A DNA stretch of 64,000 nt, from the NCBI RefSeq assembly GCF_900130045.1, contig NZ_FQXT01000003.1, positions 248,001-312,000 of the forward strand, read 5' to 3'. Of the stretch, positions 1-8,293 are shown piece after piece. Origin of the DNA: Leeuwenhoekiella palythoae. Lineage in GTDB: Bacteria; Bacteroidota; Bacteroidia; Flavobacteriales; Flavobacteriaceae. Positions within the stretch are counted from its first letter, which is position 1, and every line of letters begins with the position of its first letter. The translations under genes and the position numbers were made by a program. The notes below the pieces were generated by a model. It was not told the origin of the DNA and did not search any database. It saw only the letters and a program-made list of their open reading frames with translations.

Positions 1-2040
1 ACCTGATACGCCACCCTTCAGTTTATGTGGAGAGCGTAAACCGCGGTACCTGTTTTCAATTTCAATAGCAAAAGAAACTGACTCGTGCATACCGTAACGA
101 CACCAAGTAGACCCTACACAACTCTTAACGGTACGCAAGGATTTTCCGTAGGCGTGACCACTTTCAAATCCTGCATCTATGAGCGCTTTCCAGATCAACG
201 GTAATTCGTGCAATTGTGCTCCAAATAAGTCTATGCGTTGCCCGCCTGTGATCTTGGTGTACAGATCATACTGTTTTGCTATTTCACCTAAAACTATAAG
301 TTTTTCAGGCGTGATCTCACCTCCCGGAACTCTAGGTACCACTGAGTAGGTACCATTTCGCTGAATATTGGCGAGAAATCGGTCATTAGAATCCTGTATA
401 GCCGGTTGCTTGTTAGCAGTTTCCATATAAATGCTCGAAAAAACAGAAGCCAGTACCGGCTTACAAATTTCACAACCGCATCCTTTTCCTATTTTCTGAA
501 GTGCTTCTTCAAAAGTTGTGATCTTCTTTACTTTGACCAGATCGTAAAGCTCCTGCCGGCTGAATTCAAAATGTTCACACACCGTATCTTTTATTTCTTT
601 TCCTAAAGATTTAAGGGTCTCGTTTACCAGATCAGTCACCATAGGTTTACAACCACCACAACCGGTAGTGGCTTTAGTACAACTCACAATATCTTTATAT
701 CCCGAGCAGCTTCCATCTTCAAGACTTTTACAAATTGCTCCTTTAGAAACGCTTTCGCAAGAACATATTTGAGCAGAATCTGGTAAATCAAGTACACTGC
801 CTAGGATATTGTCTCCACCTCGAGAACCTAAGATTAAATCTTCAGGATTTTCCGGAATTTTCATCACGTTATAATAGATCTGAAATAAACTGTTGTAATC
901 TGAAGAATCACCAACGAGAATACCGCCGTACAAGCGCGAACCATCACGGGCTACGTTAATACGTTTATAAATGCCACTGTGTTTGTTTTCATAAGTAATG
1001 GCGACAATCTCATCATTTTCTACAAAGGGATCTCCAAAACTTGCAACCTCTGTACCTATCAGTTTAAGTTGGGTAGACATATCTATGGATGCAACCATAC
1101 ATTTATCGCCACCAGTAATCTGCTGTACTGCCACATCTGCCATCTCATAGCCTGGTGCAACCAAGCCGTAAATTCCTTCGTTATACAGCGCAACTTCTCC
1201 TATTGCATAAACGGTTTCAACCGAAGTTTGCATTTTCTCATTTACATAAATACCTCCGCGCGCTCCTACTTGTATGCCAGAGTTACGCGCCAGTTCATCC
1301 CGAGGTCTGATACCAGCGGAAATGATAAGCATATCTACATCTAAATGCGTATCATCAGTAAAATCCATTCGCGAAATACAATCCTCACCTGCAATAAGAT
1401 CAGTAGCTTTACTTAGATGAATACCTATCCCCAGACTTTCTATTTTTGCTTGAAGCATATCGCTTGCTTGCTGATCAAGCTGTCTTGGCATTAATCGTGG
1501 GGCAAATTCTACAACATGTGCATTTAAGCCTAATTCTTTAGCGGCGTTCGCTGCTTCTAAACCTAGCAGGCCACCACCAAGAACGGCTGCATTCTTTTTA
1601 CCGGCTGCTTTAAGCTTAGTGGCATAAGCCTTCATAGCATCAAGGTCTTCAATGGTGCGGTAAACAAAAACACCTTGCTTATCAGCTCCCTTTATAGGAG
1701 GAACAAACGGAGAAGACCCAGTGGCTAAGACCAAATAATCATAAGCATATTGGCTTTCTTTATGAGTAGTGATCGTTTGTGCATCTATATCAATAGCGAT
1801 CACTAATTCTGAAGTGCGCAGGTTAATGTTTTTAGAGGCATACCACCCTGAAGGTGCTAACAAAAGTTCATCTGCAGATTTATCAGAGAAATACTCACTT
1901 AGATGAACGCGGTCATAAGCAGGTCTAGATTCTTCACCAAAAACGGTGACCTCATAAGCCTCAAAATCGGGATGCTGACTGAGTTTTTCACAGAATTTAT
2001 ACCCAACCATCCCATTACCAACTACAATTATTTTTTTCAT
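1..2040 (-). CDS. nirB: NADH-nitrite reductase large subunit, N-terminal 680 residues (partial at window edge)
   Basis: Cytoplasmic assimilatory nitrite reductase subunit that passes electrons from NAD(P)H through FAD, [2Fe-2S] and siroheme/[4Fe-4S] centres to reduce nitrite to ammonium. I translated the minus strand from the ATG at 2038-2040. It opens with a Rossmann motif (VVGNGMVGYKF), has a second nucleotide fold (GGGLLGLE, about residue 145), then two BFD-like [2Fe-2S] regions rich in paired cysteines (CSCES, CGGCKP, CGCEICKP). The last readable part is the start of the nitrite/sulfite reductase ferredoxin-like domain (VPRVPGGEITPEKL). The siroheme half lies beyond position 1, so the gene is cut by the window and is not a pseudogene. 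Identity is secure; nirD and a nitrate reductase might follow outside the window. Confidence 0.95.
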   Translation of the reverse strand, partial: MKKIIVVGNGMVGYKFCEKLSQHPDFEAYEVTVFGEESRPAYDRVHLSEYFSDKSADELLLAPSGWYASKNINLRTSELVIAIDIDAQTITTHKESQYAYDYLVLATGSSPFVPPIKGADKQGVFVYRTIEDLDAMKAYATKLKAAGKKNAAVLGGGLLGLEAANAAKELGLNAHVVEFAPRLMPRQLDQQASDMLQAKIESLGIGIHLSKATDLIAGEDCISRMDFTDDTHLDVDMLIISAGIRPRDELARNSGIQVGARGGIYVNEKMQTSVETVYAIGEVALYNEGIYGLVAPGYEMADVAVQQITGGDKCMVASIDMSTQLKLIGTEVASFGDPFVENDEIVAITYENKHSGIYKRINVARDGSRLYGGILVGDSSDYNSLFQIYYNVMKIPENPEDLILGSRGGDNILGSVLDLPDSAQICSCESVSKGAICKSLEDGSCSGYKDIVSCTKATTGCGGCKPMVTDLVNETLKSLGKEIKDTVCEHFEFSRQELYDLVKVKKITTFEEALQKIGKGCGCEICKPVLASVFSSIYMETANKQPAIQDSNDRFLANIQRNGTYSVVPRVPGGEITPEKLIVLGEIAKQYDLYTKITGGQRIDLFGAQLHELPLIWKALIDAGFESGHAYGKSLRTVKSCVGSTWCRYGMHESVSFAIEIENRYRGLRSPHKLKGGVSG

Positions 2041-2060
2041 ATGCTACGTATTTATAAAAT

Positions 2061-2068
2061 CAAATATA
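2061..2068 (-). promoter_or_regulatory. Candidate -7 promoter element for nirB
   Basis: Reading the minus strand, 2068 to 2061 is TATATTTG, a perfect match to the Bacteroidota TAnnTTTG -7 box, 20 nt upstream of the nirB ATG. I see no good TTG -33 element at the expected distance, so the call rests on the -7 match and position only. Confidence 0.4.
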
Positions 2069-2284
2069 AGTATTTATACTTAATAAAATAATTATAATAC
2101 GTAAATAATTAAAAATATATGTTTTGGAATTTGTTTATATAAATCACAGTGTAACCAATAATCTTTCATTGAAATAGCCAACGCTGGCTCACGAATTACT
2201 CTATATTATAAAGTATATTAAATAGGATTTGACTTTAGACGCGCACTCCTTCCCTAACCAGAATTGTTAATTAATCACAATAAC

Positions 2285-2361
2285 GTAACCGGTTACATTT
2301 AAATAGAATACTTTTACGTAACTAGTTACATAAACTAAATGCTAGCTATTCTAACTAGTTA
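2285..2361. promoter_or_regulatory. Three operator-like palindromes at exact 33-bp spacing
   Basis: Perfect palindromes lie at 2285-2296 (GTAACCGGTTAC), 2318-2329 (GTAACTAGTTAC) and 2352-2361 (TAACTAGTTA). Their centres are 2290.5, 2323.5 and 2356.5, so both intervals are exactly 33 bp, about three helical turns. The first two share the longer frame ACGTAACYRGTTACAT. The pattern suggests a dimeric regulator bound cooperatively on one DNA face. The last site lies 63 bp before the dapB-like ATG, so that gene is the likelier target, although the gap is shared with nirB. The CCGG-centred copy resembles LacI-family operators in general, but the regulator is unknown. Confidence 0.6.
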
Positions 2362-2424
2362 TTTTTAAAGACAACTCTATTATTTAGAGAAAAAAAGATG
2401 TGTTAAACTTTAATTTCAATCATT

Positions 2425-3225
2425 ATGATCAAAGTATTTATAGCAGGAGGAACGGGATGGGCAGGTGCTGCTTTGTGCAAAGGCGTTTTTAATCACCCAA
2501 ATATGCAATTAGTTGGTGCATTATCACGCACGCATAAAGGTGAAGACCTTGCACAAATTCTACAAATAGATTCAGAACCCATACCCATTTATGAAAATAT
2601 TGAAATTGCTTTAGATAAAGTCGATTTTGACATTTTTGTAGAATATACCAAACCCAATAGTGCTAAAAACAACATTTTAAAAGCAACAGAAAAAGGTAAA
2701 AATGTCATCGTCGGAACCTCTGGTTTAACTGATGCAGATTACGCTGATATTGAAAAAGCTGCAAACAGGTTTAACACCTCTGTCCTAGCGGTTGGGAACT
2801 TTGCTTTGACTGTGGTGCTCCTTCAAAAATTCTCAGAAATGGCAGCTAAGTATATTCCTAATTTTGAAATTATAGATTATACTCACGAAGATAAGATTGA
2901 TGCCCCAAGCGGAACAGCAAGAGAGCTTGCATATCGCCTATCAAATGTTCAGAAACCCAATAAATATGTTACCGAGGATGAATTGATGGGTGATCAAGCA
3001 AGTCGTGGTGCAAATCTTAACGATGTTCAAGTTCATTCAGTTAGGCTTCCGGGTCACGTTATTTCTATTGAAACAATTTTTGGCCTAAAAGACGAGAAAT
3101 TATCCATAAGGCATGATTCTGGTGCGAGCGCTGAACCTTATGTAAAAGGCGGACTTTTGGCTATTGAGAAAGTTGGTACTTTCAAAGGTTTAAAAAGAGG
3201 ACTTGATTCTATAATGGAATTTTGA
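2425..3225 (+). CDS. 4-hydroxy-tetrahydrodipicolinate reductase-like protein (divergent DapB family)
   Basis: A 266-aa NAD(P)-binding reductase of the DapB family, which reduces an imine intermediate in lysine/diaminopimelate synthesis. An N-terminal dinucleotide motif (GGTGWAG, residues 8-14) and the family signature DAPSGTA (159-165) are clear. The catalytic segment differs: where E. coli DapB has the His-His pair before the conserved lysine, this protein reads THEDK at 153-157, so the first histidine is a threonine while the lysine is kept. Flavobacterial housekeeping DapB proteins are generally shorter (about 235 aa), so this may be a paralogue with another substrate. It stands alone, divergent from nirB and behind the palindromes at 2285-2361. 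Family membership is good; DapB activity is uncertain. Confidence 0.75.
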   Translation: MIKVFIAGGTGWAGAALCKGVFNHPNMQLVGALSRTHKGEDLAQILQIDSEPIPIYENIEIALDKVDFDIFVEYTKPNSAKNNILKATEKGKNVIVGTSGLTDADYADIEKAANRFNTSVLAVGNFALTVVLLQKFSEMAAKYIPNFEIIDYTHEDKIDAPSGTARELAYRLSNVQKPNKYVTEDELMGDQASRGANLNDVQVHSVRLPGHVISIETIFGLKDEKLSIRHDSGASAEPYVKGGLLAIEKVGTFKGLKRGLDSIMEF

Positions 3226-3258
3226 GAATTGATGTTTAAGCATGGAGATAATGTTGAA

Positions 3259-3348
3259 GGTCTATTCAGATGTATTAGATTAATTTAAAGATGGCAAATC
3301 ATCAATAGTATCATTTGCACAACTTAACTGAATTCATATGAATAGACC
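3259..3348. repeat. Nested inverted repeats in the convergent gap
   Basis: A perfect 10-bp inverted repeat (GGTCTATTCA at 3259-3268, TGAATAGACC at 3339-3348) encloses a smaller one (GCAAAT at 3294-3299, ATTTGC at 3313-3318). The right arm overlaps a 12-bp palindrome, ATTCATATGAAT (3332-3343). The gap lies between the 3' ends of the dapB-like and YdeP genes. It could be a structured transcript end or a relic repeat; there is no clear U-tract. Confidence 0.4.
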
Positions 3349-3395
3349 ACAAGCTCCACGCGTGTTGTATTGCTTCGGTGAGTACACCCATACTC

Positions 3396-5705
3396 TTAAT
3401 TACTCAAATCAATCCGTTTTACAATCCTTACTTTAACTGATTTACTTATTGGGGTGTTGCTGCGATCTGCATAATGATTGTAAGGTACAAGCACATTGGT
3501 TTCAGGGAAATAGGCCGCTACATTGCCTTTGGGTATTTCATAAGGTATGACCAGAAATTTATGTGCTGTGCGCACTACCCCGTCATAACTGCTCGTAAGA
3601 TCTACAACATCCAGTTTTTGTAAACCTTGCGCTTTCATATCTTCTTTATTAATAAAGACTACTCGACGCTCATTATAAACACCGCGATAACGATCATCAA
3701 GACCATAAATCGTGGTATTAAACTGATCGTGAGAACGTATAGTCATCAACATAAGTTCATCATTATCAAGTTGATGTTCTGGTAATTTATTGACCGTGAG
3801 TTGCGCTTTCCCTTCCGGAAGCATACTAAAGTCTAGGTTGCGTACATTATTGGGTAAATAGTATCCGTGTCCTTCAGAGCGTTTTGAAGTTTCTTCAAAG
3901 CCTTTAGCCACTTTATCTATATACTCGCGAATCAAATCATAATCTTGACTTAGCCGCTTCCAGTCTAACGGATGAGAGTCAAAATAAGCGTCAGCAAGTT
4001 CGGCGATGATTTGAGGTTCACTTCGCAAGTTTCCGGCTACGGGTTTTAAAACCCCTTTAGATTGACTCACTTTTCCCATACTATTTTCTACAGTGAAGTA
4101 GCGCTTGGTATCCCCATTCATATCCTTTTCAGACCTACCCAATGTTGGTAAAATGAGCGCAGTTTTACCGGTGACAAGATGTGAGCGATTGAGTTTAGTA
4201 CTTATCTGTACCGTTAGATCACATTGCTCAATAGCTTCGGCGGTATACTTAGTATCAGAAGCAGCCATTAAAAAATTTCCGCCTAAACAGAAAAATGCTT
4301 TCGCTTTGCCTTCGTGCATCGCTTGTATGGATTCTACGACATCCCAGCCTTTTTCTGTAGGTGGTTCAAACGCCATATGCTTCCGTATGCGTTCGTTCAT
4401 CGCTTCATCTACAAAATGCTGAATCCCCACACTTCGATCTCCTTGCACATTACTGTGGCCACGTACGGGACACGTTCCGGCGCCGGGTTTACCAAGAGCA
4501 CCTTTCAATAATAGAAGATTGACAAATTCACGTATATTCTCAACTCCGTTTTTGTGTTGCGTCAGCCCCATTGCCCAGCACACAATAATTTTTTTAGCAT
4601 TACGCAGCATCGCAACCGCTTTGTTGATCGAAGCTTCACTTACCCCGCATCTATTTAAAAGATCTTGCTCGTCATATTGATCAAGATCCAGCATCAAAGC
4701 TTTATAGCCCAAAGTATATTTCTCAATAAACGCGTGATCAAAAACCAAATGATCAATACCATCAAGAACTGCCAGCTTCTTTAAGATGAGTTTCATCAAC
4801 GGAATATCTTGATTGATCTGAACCGGTAAATGCAAATCGGCCATTTGAACTCCGCTCCCAATAGTTCCGCTCAAGTGTTGCGGATTTTTAAAATTCACTA
4901 ATCCGGATTCCTCTAAAGGGTTTATGCTGATTACTTTTCCGCCATTGTTTTTACACTTTTCTAATGCTGACATCATTCTGGGGTGATTCGTTCCCGGATT
5001 TTGCCCGGCGATCAGGATCACTTCTGCTTCATAAAGATCTTCTAGTACGGTGGACCCCTTCCCTATTCCCAGCGTTTCGCCGAGCGCAACACCGCTAGAT
5101 TCGTGGCACATATTTGAACAATCGGGTAAATTATTAGTGCCAAAAGCTCGCGCGAAGGTTCCGTATAAAAAAGCAGCCTCGTTACTAGAACGCCCAGAGG
5201 TGTAAAAGATCGCTTCATCTGGCGAATGCAATTCCTTTAAATGGGTTGCTATAAGTTGGTACGCTTCTTCCCAAGTAATCGGTTCATAATGCGTGCTATC
5301 TGGTTTTAAAACCATGGGTTCTGTAAGTCTACCAAATTTATTCAGTTCGTAATCTGAAAGTTGAGACAACTCTCCCACGCTCCATTTTTTGAACAAATTA
5401 GTATCTGCCTTAGCCAAAGTAGCTTCATCAGCAAGTGCTTTTGCACCATTCTCGCAATATTCTGCAACAGGAGATCTATTTTCTGGATCAGGCCAGGCGC
5501 AACTGGGGCAGTCAAAGCCATCTTTCTGATTCATTTTGAGCAGAGCGCCCATAGAGCGCAACACACCCATCTCTTTAAAACCGTGTTTGAGAGCCTCTTT
5601 TACGCCTAACATTCCGGCGGCATCACGTACGGGATCACCGAGTTTTATGTTTGTAAATTCTTCGATTCCGGTGATAGACACCCCTCTGTTTACAGGCTTT
5701 GACAT
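3396..5705 (-). CDS. FdhF/YdeP family molybdopterin oxidoreductase
   Basis: A 769-aa cytoplasmic oxidoreductase of the YdeP branch of the DMSO-reductase superfamily, which binds bis-MGD molybdenum cofactor. An N-terminal [4Fe-4S] site is suggested by C66, C69 and C84 (CPSC and EYCENG). A cysteine in SNMCHESSG (C200) sits where formate dehydrogenases and nitrate reductases place the Mo ligand. The C-terminal molydopterin-dinucleotide-binding domain follows from about residue 640. No Tat signal is visible. It diverges from the cofactor operon that starts at 5901, which would supply its cofactor. The substrate of this family is not settled; formate dehydrogenase activity should not be assumed. 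Confidence 0.88.
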   Translation of the reverse strand: MSKPVNRGVSITGIEEFTNIKLGDPVRDAAGMLGVKEALKHGFKEMGVLRSMGALLKMNQKDGFDCPSCAWPDPENRSPVAEYCENGAKALADEATLAKADTNLFKKWSVGELSQLSDYELNKFGRLTEPMVLKPDSTHYEPITWEEAYQLIATHLKELHSPDEAIFYTSGRSSNEAAFLYGTFARAFGTNNLPDCSNMCHESSGVALGETLGIGKGSTVLEDLYEAEVILIAGQNPGTNHPRMMSALEKCKNNGGKVISINPLEESGLVNFKNPQHLSGTIGSGVQMADLHLPVQINQDIPLMKLILKKLAVLDGIDHLVFDHAFIEKYTLGYKALMLDLDQYDEQDLLNRCGVSEASINKAVAMLRNAKKIIVCWAMGLTQHKNGVENIREFVNLLLLKGALGKPGAGTCPVRGHSNVQGDRSVGIQHFVDEAMNERIRKHMAFEPPTEKGWDVVESIQAMHEGKAKAFFCLGGNFLMAASDTKYTAEAIEQCDLTVQISTKLNRSHLVTGKTALILPTLGRSEKDMNGDTKRYFTVENSMGKVSQSKGVLKPVAGNLRSEPQIIAELADAYFDSHPLDWKRLSQDYDLIREYIDKVAKGFEETSKRSEGHGYYLPNNVRNLDFSMLPEGKAQLTVNKLPEHQLDNDELMLMTIRSHDQFNTTIYGLDDRYRGVYNERRVVFINKEDMKAQGLQKLDVVDLTSSYDGVVRTAHKFLVIPYEIPKGNVAAYFPETNVLVPYNHYADRSNTPISKSVKVRIVKRIDLSN

Positions 5706-5846
5706 AATATTTCTAAATTTTTATGCTGAATGATTTCAGAAAACAATTTAGCCATTATAGTCACAGCGCGCTATTAAGGAAAAACTAAATAAAAGTCAGA
5801 ATTCTTGAGAAGCTCCTAAAAGCCTGTTAACTAAAAGGCGAAATTA

Positions 5847-5877
5847 TTGATGTATGAAATAGATTTCGTTATATTCG
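5847..5877 (+). promoter_or_regulatory. Candidate promoter of the molybdenum cofactor operon
   Basis: TTG at 5847-5849 is followed 20 bp later by TATATTCG (5870-5877), one mismatch from the Bacteroidota TAnnTTTG -7 element. This lies 23 nt before the moeA ATG. Spacing and position suit a housekeeping sigma promoter, but the motif is weak evidence alone. Confidence 0.4.
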
Positions 5878-5900
5878 CTAAAACATAACGCTTTTTAAAA

Positions 5901-7079
5901 ATGATTTCAGTTGCTCAGGCTCAAAAAATAGTTATAGAAAAGGCTAGCCTTTTACCAAGGACTTTAGTACCTGTATCTAAAAGTCGCCAGCGCTATTTAA
6001 CTGAAGCGATAAGTGCGCCTATATCATTACCACCGTTCCGGCAGTCTGCAATGGACGGTTACGCATTTATTTATGAGGAAGGAATCACTTCGTTGACTTT
6101 GGCCGGTAAAGTTCAAGCCGGTGCTACAAAAGTCCCCCAATTAAAAAAAGGGGAAGCCATTCGCATTTTTACAGGAGCTCCTGTACCTGATGCTGCAAAT
6201 ACTGTAATTATACAGGAACACACACAGTTTGAAGATCAAATATTACACCTGCAAAAACTGCCAGCCAAAGGAGCTAACATAAGACCGGTGGGCGAACAAG
6301 TAACTGAAGGAGTAAAAGTATTAGAGCAAGGACATGCTATTAATGAAGCAAGCATAGGATTTTTAGCAGGTTTAGGCATCACAGAAGTTTCAGTTTATAG
6401 TTTGCCTAAAGTAGCTGTCCTGATGACAGGAGACGAGTTGCAAGAACCCGGAACGCCACTAGAACCCAATCAAATTTATGAAAGCAATGGCATTATGCTG
6501 AAAAATGCTTTAGCTCGTTTGGGGATTATTGAAGTCACTCTTGTTAAAGCAAAAGATACTTTTGAAGAAACTAAAAATAGTATAGCACAAGCTTTAGAAA
6601 CTCACGATGTACTCTTAGTGTCCGGTGGGATTTCAGTAGGAGATTATGATTTTGTACAAGAGGCATTAAAAGCAAATTCGGTTACAGAACATTTTTATAA
6701 GGTCAATCAAAAACCAGGAAAACCGTTGTGGTTTGGTACCAAAGATTCTAAATCAGTTTTTGGGTTGCCAGGTAATCCGGCATCTAGTCTGACCGCATTT
6801 TACGTCTATGTTTTACCGCACTTAAGAGCGCGTATGGGAAGCCTATCGCCTTTTTTACCTACGCGTAAAGCCAGATTAACAGAAGCTGTAAAAAATCCTA
6901 TTGGTAAAACCCTGTTTTTGAAAGCCGGGGTAACAGATGATACCATTACACCTTACACCGGTCAGGCAAGTTCGATGCTGAATACTTATGCTTTAAGCAA
7001 CGCACTTCTAGTGGTTGAAGAAGACCAAGAGATGCTAGAAAAAGGCCAGCAGGTAGGTTATATTGATTTAAACTTTTAG
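5901..7079 (+). CDS. moeA: Molybdopterin molybdenumtransferase MoeA
   Basis: Inserts molybdate into adenylylated molybdopterin, the last step of basic Moco synthesis. The 392-aa length is usual. The family signature MDGYA is at residue 51, the MoCF-domain loop GGISVGDYDFV is near residues 248-258, and GLPGNPASS follows near 300. It is the first gene of a co-directional operon of eight genes reaching 11734, with only 4 nt before the ModE-like gene. The first ATG is kept because it precedes the conserved N-terminal helix and follows the candidate promoter. Confidence 0.95.
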   Translation: MISVAQAQKIVIEKASLLPRTLVPVSKSRQRYLTEAISAPISLPPFRQSAMDGYAFIYEEGITSLTLAGKVQAGATKVPQLKKGEAIRIFTGAPVPDAANTVIIQEHTQFEDQILHLQKLPAKGANIRPVGEQVTEGVKVLEQGHAINEASIGFLAGLGITEVSVYSLPKVAVLMTGDELQEPGTPLEPNQIYESNGIMLKNALARLGIIEVTLVKAKDTFEETKNSIAQALETHDVLLVSGGISVGDYDFVQEALKANSVTEHFYKVNQKPGKPLWFGTKDSKSVFGLPGNPASSLTAFYVYVLPHLRARMGSLSPFLPTRKARLTEAVKNPIGKTLFLKAGVTDDTITPYTGQASSMLNTYALSNALLVVEEDQEMLEKGQQVGYIDLNF

Positions 7080-7083
7080 GACG

Positions 7084-7428
7084 ATGCAGATAAAAAGTAG
7101 AGTTTGGATTGAGGATGAAGGCAGTGTTTTTTTAGGCTATGGTCGCATTGAACTTTTAAAAAAAGTTCAAGAAACGCAATCTATAAGTGCTGCCGCCAGA
7201 GCGATGAAGATGTCTTATAAAAAAGCTTGGGGGCTCATCAATGCGATGAATTCTACTGCAAAACATCCACTTGTGGTGACCAATACCGGTGGAAAATCTG
7301 GCGGTGGAACTTATTTAACCGATTATGGAAAAGAAATGATCGTAGAATTTGAACAATTAAATGCTGCCTGCGAAGAATTTTTAAATGAGAAATTCAAAGA
7401 AGTAAACTATCTGGGGGCAAGCCTTTAG
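7084..7428 (+). CDS. ModE-like winged helix-turn-helix regulator (DNA-binding domain only)
   Basis: A 114-aa protein matching the N-terminal LysR-like wHTH domain of ModE, the molybdate-responsive repressor. The recognition region around SAAARAMKMSYKKAWGLI (about residues 38-55) is typical. No C-terminal TOBE/Mop molybdate-binding domain is present, so molybdate sensing cannot be assumed from this chain. Its place between moeA and mobA suggests it regulates Moco or molybdoenzyme genes, perhaps including the divergent YdeP gene. Confidence 0.85.
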   Translation: MQIKSRVWIEDEGSVFLGYGRIELLKKVQETQSISAAARAMKMSYKKAWGLINAMNSTAKHPLVVTNTGGKSGGGTYLTDYGKEMIVEFEQLNAACEEFLNEKFKEVNYLGASL

Positions 7429-7465
7429 AGTATCCGTTGGGACGACACTCGAATAAAAAAAATAG

Positions 7466-8044
7466 ATGACTGAATCTTCTGCACATAACATTCCGGTTTA
7501 TATTCTTTGCGGCGGAAAAAGCTCAAGAATGGGTCGTGACAAAGGTTTAGCCATGCTTCAAGAAAAGCATTTTATAGATCATATAATCAGCGGAATAAAT
7601 GAGGTTTCTAAAGAAATAGTTTTTGTCACACAAAACTCGGAGTATAGCCGTTTTGGGCTTCCCATTGTAAATGATCATTATATAGATAAAGGTCCGTTAG
7701 GTGGTATTCACGCGGCGCTAAAACACACAAATCAGGAGCGTATTTTGATCTTGAGTTGTGACATTCCGCTTTTAGATGCATCAGTTCTTAAACGTTTAAT
7801 TGCTGAAAAGAAAACAGCAGATATCATATTTGCCGAAACAGCGACCAACTGGCATCCGCTTATAGGGATTTACAGTAAAAGAATACTTAAAAATCTGGAA
7901 GCGCATTTAGAGAAGGATCAGTTAAGATTATTTGATTTTATCAAAACGAACAATTACAGAGCCCTTAATTTTACAGCGGAGCGGGCTTTTACGAATATCA
8001 ATACGCCTGAGGTTTTAGCGCGTGTTGAACAAGAATTAAATTGA
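7466..8044 (+). CDS. mobA: Molybdenum cofactor guanylyltransferase MobA
   Basis: Transfers GMP from GTP to Mo-molybdopterin to form MGD, the form required by DMSO-reductase-family enzymes such as the YdeP protein next door. The nucleotidyltransferase signature CGGKSSRMGRDKG lies at about residues 15-27, and the metal-binding aspartate segment ILSCDIPLL near residues 95-103. Length 192 aa is normal. The stop codon abuts the moaD ATG with no gap, suggesting translational coupling. Confidence 0.93.
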   Translation: MTESSAHNIPVYILCGGKSSRMGRDKGLAMLQEKHFIDHIISGINEVSKEIVFVTQNSEYSRFGLPIVNDHYIDKGPLGGIHAALKHTNQERILILSCDIPLLDASVLKRLIAEKKTADIIFAETATNWHPLIGIYSKRILKNLEAHLEKDQLRLFDFIKTNNYRALNFTAERAFTNINTPEVLARVEQELN

Positions 8045-8284
8045 ATGGAAGTTACACTTAAATATTTTGGACAATTAGTAGATGTTCTGGGTACACACGA
8101 AGAAACACGCGGTATTGAGCAACATACTTCGGCCGCGCTTTTAGATCATCTAAAAAAAAATAATGCGATAGGTCATATTCCATTTCAGCTGGCGATCAAT
8201 CAAAAACTCATTGATCAGGATGAAAATGTGACGCTAAAAGAAGGAGATGTTATTGCATTGCTTCCACCCTATGCCGGAGGTTAA
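8045..8284 (+). CDS. moaD: Molybdopterin synthase small subunit MoaD
   Basis: An ubiquitin-like sulfur carrier of 79 aa. It ends in the essential Gly-Gly (LLPPYAGG), which is adenylated by MoeB and then carries the thiocarboxylate used by MoaE to build the dithiolene. The ATG follows directly after the mobA stop, and moeB starts 9 nt downstream, so carrier, activator and synthase partner are co-expressed. Confidence 0.93.
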   Translation: MEVTLKYFGQLVDVLGTHEETRGIEQHTSAALLDHLKKNNAIGHIPFQLAINQKLIDQDENVTLKEGDVIALLPPYAGG

Positions 8285-8293
8285 AATAAAATT

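Larger units (their letters stand above)
2041..2424. other. Divergent intergenic region nirB / dapB-like
   Basis: This 384-bp AT-rich gap separates two divergent genes. It holds the candidate nirB -7 box near its left end and three regularly spaced palindromes in its right half (listed separately). I found no ORF with coding character. No clear -7 box was found for the dapB-like gene. Confidence 0.7.

Noticed and set aside
1-2040. nirB pseudogene or truncated gene
   Set aside because: The reading frame is open to the window edge; it is simply cut by the boundary.
4105-4422. Plus-strand ORFs inside the YdeP gene
   Set aside because: They lie antisense to a long conserved enzyme and lack family features or an upstream start context.
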